From NCBI GenBank assembly GCA_016926955.1, contig JAFGNN010000025.1, forward strand, positions 1-64,000: a DNA stretch of 64,000 nucleotides, read 5' to 3'. Shown piece after piece: positions 60,167-64,000 of the stretch. The position numbers and the translations under genes are program-made. The stretch's first letter is position 1. Every line of letters begins with the position of its first letter. Below the pieces are notes generated by a model. It saw nothing but the letters and a program-made list of their open reading frames with translations, was not told the origin of the DNA and searched no databases. Source of the DNA: Spirochaetales bacterium (GTDB lineage Bacteria; Spirochaetota; Spirochaetia; Treponematales; UBA12059).

Positions 60167-61287
60167 GCGCGGCGTACGCGCTGCCCTCGGGCGCGGCCCT
60201 CGTCCCGCGCGCCGACCTGCCCGAGGCCTACGTGCCGCCACTCCGTGCGGACGGCGTCGACCTGGCGCTCGACGCGAACGAGGGAGGGAAGCCGGAGGCG
60301 TTCGCCTCGCTGCTCGGCGATCTCCCGGCCTGGCGCGCGCGGGCGGAAAGCGCCCTGAGCCTCGCGCGCGCGTATCCGGACGCGCGTGAGCTCGAGGCGG
60401 CGATCGCGCGGCGCTTCGGCCTCGATCCGGATTCCTGCCTGGCCTGCTGCGGCTCCGACGACGCGCTGTCCCGCTCGCTCCGCGCCTTCGCGCGGCCGGG
60501 CTCCCGGGTGCTCGTCCTCGAGCCGGGCTTCGCCATGTTCCGCGTCCACGCGACCCTCGCGGGAGCGGAGGCGCTCGGCGTCCCCTGGCCCGAGGGCACG
60601 GAGTTCCCGCTCGACGCGGTGGCGAAGGCCTTGCGCGATGATCCCGGCATCGGCGCCCTCTGCCTGGCCAGCCCCGCCAACCCGACGGGCGCAGCCATCA
60701 CGGAGGAGGCTTTCGACAAACTCGCCGGGCTCTGCCGGGGACGCCTGCTCGTGGCGGACGGCGCCTACGCGGAGTTCGCGCGCTTCGACCTCCGCGCGGC
60801 GGCCGCCCGCCTGATCCGCTCCGGCCGAGCTGACGTCGTGGCGCTCGGCACCTTCTCCAAGGCCTACGGCTTGGCCGGGCTCCGCGTCGGCTACGCGCTC
60901 GCGGCGCCCTCCACGATCGGGGCCCTCCGCGCGGCGGGCCTGCCCTACCCCGTCGGCGGCCTCGCGGCGGCCATCGCGCTCGAGGCCCTGGGGAACGAGG
61001 CTGCCCTCGCCCGCTCGGTCGCCTTCGCCCGGGAGGCGCGCGGCCGGATTTTCGCCTCGCTCGCGGCGGCCGGCGCGGAAGTTTTTCCCTCGGAAGCGAA
61101 TTTCGTGTTCGCCCGCCTGCGCGACGCTCGCGCTTTCGCGGCCGCGCTCGCCGGCCGCGGCATCGCCGTCCGTTCGTGGCCCGAGGGAAGCGCCCTCGCT
61201 GACGCGGTGCGCGTCGGCTGCCCGCCCGACGACTGCTCGCTCGGGCGCCTCGAGGCCGCCATCGCCGCGGCGGGAGGTTTCGCATGA
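60151..61287 (+). CDS. hisC: Histidinol-phosphate aminotransferase
   Basis: A 378-residue PLP enzyme that converts imidazole-acetol phosphate to histidinol phosphate. Fold type I class II features: DANEG near 44, SPANPTGAAI near 172, VADGAYAEFARF near 202 and the PLP-lysine motif TFSKAYGLAGLRVGYA near 232. Two starts are possible: ATG at 60151 overlapping hisG by 16 bases, or GTG at 60163 in a GTGA overlap, which fits the usual coupling in this genome. Neither has a clear ribosome-binding site. Other class II aminotransferases look similar, but the his context fixes the assignment. Confidence 0.93.
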   Translation: MDRAVSAAYALPSGAALVPRADLPEAYVPPLRADGVDLALDANEGGKPEAFASLLGDLPAWRARAESALSLARAYPDARELEAAIARRFGLDPDSCLACCGSDDALSRSLRAFARPGSRVLVLEPGFAMFRVHATLAGAEALGVPWPEGTEFPLDAVAKALRDDPGIGALCLASPANPTGAAITEEAFDKLAGLCRGRLLVADGAYAEFARFDLRAAAARLIRSGRADVVALGTFSKAYGLAGLRVGYALAAPSTIGALRAAGLPYPVGGLAAAIALEALGNEAALARSVAFAREARGRIFASLAAAGAEVFPSEANFVFARLRDARAFAAALAGRGIAVRSWPEGSALADAVRVGCPPDDCSLGRLEAAIAAAGGFA

Positions 61288-61922
61288 GCGTCATCGCCTC
61301 CACCCCGGCGTCGGGATCCGTTTCCCGCGCGGCAGCGATCGAGCGGGTCACGCGAGAGACGCGCGTCGTCGCCTCGCTCGTCCTCGAACCCGGAGCGGTG
61401 AACGTCGCGACCGGCGTCGGCTTCCTGGACCACCTGCTCGCCACCCTGGCCTTCCACGCGCGCTGGACGCTCGAGCTCCGCGCGGACGGCGACCTCCAGG
61501 TCGACGAGCACCACACGGCGGAGGACTCCGCCCTCGTCCTCGGAACCCTCCTCGACCGGGCCCTCGGCGAGCGCGCCGGCATCAGGCGCTTCGGCTCAGC
61601 CCACGCCTGCCTCGACGAGGCGCTCGCACGCGCCGTGGTCGACCTCGGGGGCCGGCCCTGGTGCGAAACCTCGCTCGAGCTCGTCCGTCCCGCCATCGGC
61701 GCCCTGGCCGCCGAGAACATCGCCCACGTCGTCCGGAGCTTCGCGACAAACGCGCGCGCGGCCGTCCACCTCGACGTGCTCCGCGGCGGCAACGACCACC
61801 ACAAGGCCGAGGCGGCCTTCAAGGCGCTCGCCCTCGCCCTGCGCGAAGCGCTCGCCCTCGATCCCATGGACGCCGCCGGAGGCGCGGCGCGCGTCCCCAG
61901 CCTGAAAGGAACGCTCGCATGA
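61284..61922 (+). CDS. hisB: Imidazoleglycerol-phosphate dehydratase
   Basis: A 212-residue monofunctional IGPD that dehydrates imidazole glycerol phosphate. The two manganese-binding repeats are present: GFLDHLLATLAFHARW and VDEHHTAEDSALVLG in the first half, and ARAVVDLGGRPW and GGNDHHKAEAAFKALA in the second. There is no fused histidinol phosphatase as in E. coli HisB, so that activity must be encoded elsewhere. Starts in an ATGA overlap with hisC and ends in an ATGA overlap with hisH. Confidence 0.95.
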   Translation: MSVIASTPASGSVSRAAAIERVTRETRVVASLVLEPGAVNVATGVGFLDHLLATLAFHARWTLELRADGDLQVDEHHTAEDSALVLGTLLDRALGERAGIRRFGSAHACLDEALARAVVDLGGRPWCETSLELVRPAIGALAAENIAHVVRSFATNARAAVHLDVLRGGNDHHKAEAAFKALALALREALALDPMDAAGGAARVPSLKGTLA

Positions 61923-61951
61923 AGGACGCTCGCATGAAGGACGCTCGCATG
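61905..61951 (+). promoter_or_regulatory. Triplicated start-codon and ribosome-binding unit of hisH
   Basis: ACGCTCGCATGAAGG occurs twice in tandem (61911-61925 and 61926-61940), followed by a third partial copy. This gives three in-frame ATG codons at 61919, 61934 and 61949, each preceded by AAGGA at 7-8 bases, and codes for MKDARMKDARMKHD. Confidence 0.85.
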
Positions 61952-62686
61952 AAACATGACGAAACGCCGCCGCGGGGCTCCACGCCGGTCGTCGTGGCGC
62001 GTACCGGGGTGGCCAACCTCGCCAGCGTGCGCGCCGCCTTCGCCCGGCTCGGCCGGGAGACGGCGCCCACGTCCGACCCGGAGGCCTTCGCGCGCGCCCC
62101 GCTCGCGGTGCTGCCCGGCGTCGGCGCCTTCGGCCCCGCCATGGAAACGCTCCGCGCCACCGGCCTGGACGAGGCCGTGCGGCGGCGCCTGGCCCGGGGA
62201 CTCCCGACCCTGGCCATCTGCCTGGGCTTCCAGCTCCTCCTCGAAGGGAGCGAGGAGGCACCGGGGCTCGCGGGCCTGGGACTCGTGCCGGGCGTCGCGC
62301 GCCGCTTCGGCGAAGGGGTGCGGATTCCACAGCTCGGCTGGAACCGCGTGGCCCCGGAAGCGGACGACGGATCGGCTCTCGTTGAGGAGGGCTGGGCCTG
62401 CTTCGCCAACTCCTACAGGCTCGACTCATGCGATGCCGCCCTCGCGCGCGCCGCCGGGTGGCGCCCCGCCCTCGCGGAATACGGCGGCGCCTTCGTCGCG
62501 GCCCTCGAGCGCGGAACCGCGCTCGCCTGCCAATTCCACCCCGAGCTCTCGGGCGCCTGGGGCGCGGCCCTGCTCCGGCGCTGGCTCGAGCGCGCCGACG
62601 CGGCCGTAACGGGCGGGCGGGGGACAGGTCCCGACGGGCGGCGGTCCCTTTCGGAGGCCGTAAGCGTGGCGGGAGCTTCGCGATGA
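61919..62686 (+). CDS. hisH: Imidazole glycerol phosphate synthase, glutaminase subunit
   Basis: A class I glutamine amidotransferase that makes ammonia for HisF. With the first ATG it has 255 residues, somewhat longer than the usual 200-210 because of an N-terminal repeat and a C-terminal Gly/Arg tail. The nucleophile Cys is in LAICLGFQLLLEGSEE (near residue 100) and the His-Glu pair in CQFHPELSG near 204-206. The N-terminus MKDARMKDAR arises from a tandem 15-bp duplication carrying two extra start sites; the third ATG may be the ancestral one. It overlaps hisB by 4 bases and hisF by 4 bases, so the HisHF pair is coupled. Confidence 0.94.
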   Translation: MKDARMKDARMKHDETPPRGSTPVVVARTGVANLASVRAAFARLGRETAPTSDPEAFARAPLAVLPGVGAFGPAMETLRATGLDEAVRRRLARGLPTLAICLGFQLLLEGSEEAPGLAGLGLVPGVARRFGEGVRIPQLGWNRVAPEADDGSALVEEGWACFANSYRLDSCDAALARAAGWRPALAEYGGAFVAALERGTALACQFHPELSGAWGAALLRRWLERADAAVTGGRGTGPDGRRSLSEAVSVAGASR

Positions 62687-63570
62687 GCGCCCTCCGCGTC
62701 ATACCCTGCCTCGACGTGAAGGCCGGCCGCGTCGTGAAGGGCGTGCGCTTCAGTAAGCTCGCCGACTCGGGAGACCCCGCCGCGCTCGCCGCGCGCTACG
62801 AGGACGAAGGCGCCGACGAGCTCGTGCTGCTCGACGTGTCCGCGACGCTCGAGGACCGCAAGGCGGCGCTCGGCGCCGTACGGGCGACGCGCGCGGCCCT
62901 CGGCATCCCGCTCTGCGTCGGCGGCGGCGTGCGGAGCGCCGACGATGCGGCGCGCCTCCTCGAGGCCGGAGCCGACAAGGTGGCCGTCAACTCGGCCGCG
63001 CTGAGGAACCCGTCCTTGATTGAGGAAATCGCCGAGCGTTTCGGCAGCCAGTGCTGCGTGCTCGCGGTCGACGCGCTCCGGGCTCCCACAGTCCCCGAGG
63101 CGGCCGTCGCGTGCCGGGAGCGGTTCCCGGCTGCCTTCGCCGCCGCGCGCGAGTTCGCCGCGCGCGCCCTGGAGCGCCCGGGCTCGGTGAAAGCCGTGCC
63201 GGCGGGCATGCGCGCGGCGGCCGCCTGGGAAGCGGTGGCCGACGCGGGCACCCTCCGAACCGGCGCGAGCGCCCTCGGTTGGGCGCTCGCCGGAACGGAG
63301 CTCGGCGCGGGCGAGATCCTCCTCACCTCCATCGACCGCGACGGCACGGGTTCGGGCTACGAGCTCGAGCTCGTCGCCGCCGCGGCCGGCATACTCCCGG
63401 TGCCGCTCGTCGCTTCAGGCGGCGCGGAAACCGCGGAGCACTTCCTCGCGGGCGCGCGCGCCGGGGCCCGGGCCCTGCTCGCGGCCGGCGCCTTCCACGC
63501 GGGTCGGCTCACGATCCGCGACCTCAAACGCTCGCTCCTGGCGGGCGGTCTGGAGCTCAGGCCATGCTGA
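62683..63570 (+). CDS. hisF: Imidazole glycerol phosphate synthase, cyclase subunit (with insertion)
   Basis: A (beta-alpha)8 barrel that forms imidazole glycerol phosphate and AICAR with ammonia from HisH. Recognised by RVIPCLDVKAGRVVKGV, VGGGVRSADDA, and ILLTSIDRDGTGSGYELEL; catalytic Asp residues at 12 (CLDV) and in SIDRDGT are present. The length of 295 exceeds the usual 253. Most of the excess is one insertion of about 35 Ala/Arg/Glu-rich residues between VDALR and TGASALGWA, in the loop that normally carries the second phosphate-site strand. Its first part is predicted helical. ATGA overlap with hisH; hisA starts inside its last codons. Confidence 0.94.
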   Translation: MSALRVIPCLDVKAGRVVKGVRFSKLADSGDPAALAARYEDEGADELVLLDVSATLEDRKAALGAVRATRAALGIPLCVGGGVRSADDAARLLEAGADKVAVNSAALRNPSLIEEIAERFGSQCCVLAVDALRAPTVPEAAVACRERFPAAFAAAREFAARALERPGSVKAVPAGMRAAAAWEAVADAGTLRTGASALGWALAGTELGAGEILLTSIDRDGTGSGYELELVAAAAGILPVPLVASGGAETAEHFLAGARAGARALLAAGAFHAGRLTIRDLKRSLLAGGLELRPC

Positions 63571-64000
63571 TTCCTTCAATCGATATCATGGGCGGCCGCG
63601 CCGTCCAGCTGGTCGGCGGGGCGGGAGCTCCGCTCGACTGCGGCGACCCGCTCGAAATCGCCACGCGCTTCTCGCGCGTCGGCCCTGTCGCCGTCGTCGA
63701 CCTCGACGCCGCGCTCGGGAGGGGCTCGAACCGCCCCCTCGTGCTCGAGCTGGTCAAGCGCCACGACTGCGTGGTGGGCGGCGGCGTGCGCACCGAGGAC
63801 GACGCGCGCGCCCTGCTCGACTCGGGCGCCCTCCGCGTCGTCATCGGCACCGCCGCGAGTCCGGACTTCCTGGCGCGCCTGCCGCGCGAGCGCGTCATGG
63901 TCGCCCTCGACGCCCGCGACGGCGAGGTGCTCGACTCGGGCTGGACGCGCGGCACGGGCGAGACGGTCGAGGAGCGCCTCCGCCGCCTCGCGCCCTATGC
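63564..64000 (+). CDS. hisA: ProFAR isomerase HisA, N-terminal part (cut by window edge)
   Basis: The frame begins at an ATG 7 bases before the hisF stop and runs off the window at 64000 (145 codons seen). LIPSIDIMGGRAVQLVGG at the start, VVDLDAALG and VVGGGVRTEDDARALLDSGALRVVIGTAA are HisA features; the catalytic Asp in PSIDIMGG is present. It isomerises ProFAR to PRFAR, the substrate for HisHF. It is missing from the ORF track because it has no stop in the window. hisD, hisE, hisI and a histidinol phosphatase are not in this window and may follow. Confidence 0.93.
   Translation, partial: MLIPSIDIMGGRAVQLVGGAGAPLDCGDPLEIATRFSRVGPVAVVDLDAALGRGSNRPLVLELVKRHDCVVGGGVRTEDDARALLDSGALRVVIGTAASPDFLARLPRERVMVALDARDGEVLDSGWTRGTGETVEERLRRLAPY

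Noticed and set aside
1-64000. CRISPR arrays, tRNA or rRNA genes, prophage and insertion sequences
   Set aside because: No regularly spaced repeats, tRNA-like cloverleaf with CCA-end context, rRNA signatures, integrase or transposase reading frames were seen.

Overview
The window is one stretch of a GC-rich bacterial chromosome with about 45 genes on both strands, tight operons and no phage, transposase, CRISPR array, rRNA or tRNA that I can see. The gene content suggests a free-living, high-GC member of the Spirochaetota. It has a pyrophosphate-dependent phosphofructokinase, FlgM, an HD-GYP protein, a ThrRS lacking the N-terminal TGS domain, a FlgD-like C-terminal domain on a giant exported protein, and LolA and RodZ homologues. 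The phylum call is an inference from gene families and was not tested by a search.

Layout. 1-2.8 kb: fragment of a DUF1361 membrane protein, then thrS read leftward behind a 620-nt leader that is a full T-box riboswitch (specifier ACC, textbook antiterminator). 2.9-4.3 kb: ECF sigma factor, small membrane protein and MotA-like protein. 4.7-8.4 kb: clpS-clpA-aat, a complete bacterial N-degron module in one operon. 8.5-18 kb: a B12-binding/radical-SAM-like protein that has lost its three cluster cysteines, bacteriohemerythrin, a 2-hydroxyacid dehydrogenase, an RpoS-like sigma factor directly downstream of an NlpD-like LysM/LytM protein, an HD-GYP protein and pfp. 18-28.6 kb: FecR-propeller lipoprotein, a TPR/zinc-ribbon protein, and a lolA-rodZ-rimO-pcrA cluster. 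28.7-38.4 kb: a molybdopterin-binding-like lipoprotein overlapping a hybrid histidine kinase, glgA with a winged-helix membrane protein and a DMT exporter, and a DUF362 ferredoxin-like protein. 38.5-51.1 kb: one gene of 4,198 codons for a secreted beta-helical surface protein. 51.4-58.9 kb: acyl-CoA synthetase, a TrmH-type methyltransferase, an iron-ADH family pseudoenzyme, flgM, rsmI, a zinc-ribbon membrane protein, an AI-2E-type permease and a PHP phosphoesterase. 59-64 kb: hisG-hisC-hisB-hisH-hisF-hisA (hisA cut by the window edge) behind a His-rich leader peptide and two tandem terminator hairpins, a classic attenuator.

Two dispersed repeat families fill the intergenic space. The first is a hairpin of 105-240 bp with CCACGGAGGCACGGAG arms. 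It occurs seven times, mostly 4-15 bp after stop codons and often filling gaps between convergent genes. The second is a composite element built around a nested, apparently covarying hairpin of up to 75 nt. It occurs at about 29.6, 32.4, 36.7 and 37.0 kb and in two cases supplies the last codons of unrelated genes.

The strongest leads are the two amino-acid-sensing leaders (T-box and His attenuator), the two repeat families, the nlpD-rpoS-like gene order, and several pseudoenzymes whose catalytic residues were replaced while the fold was kept.
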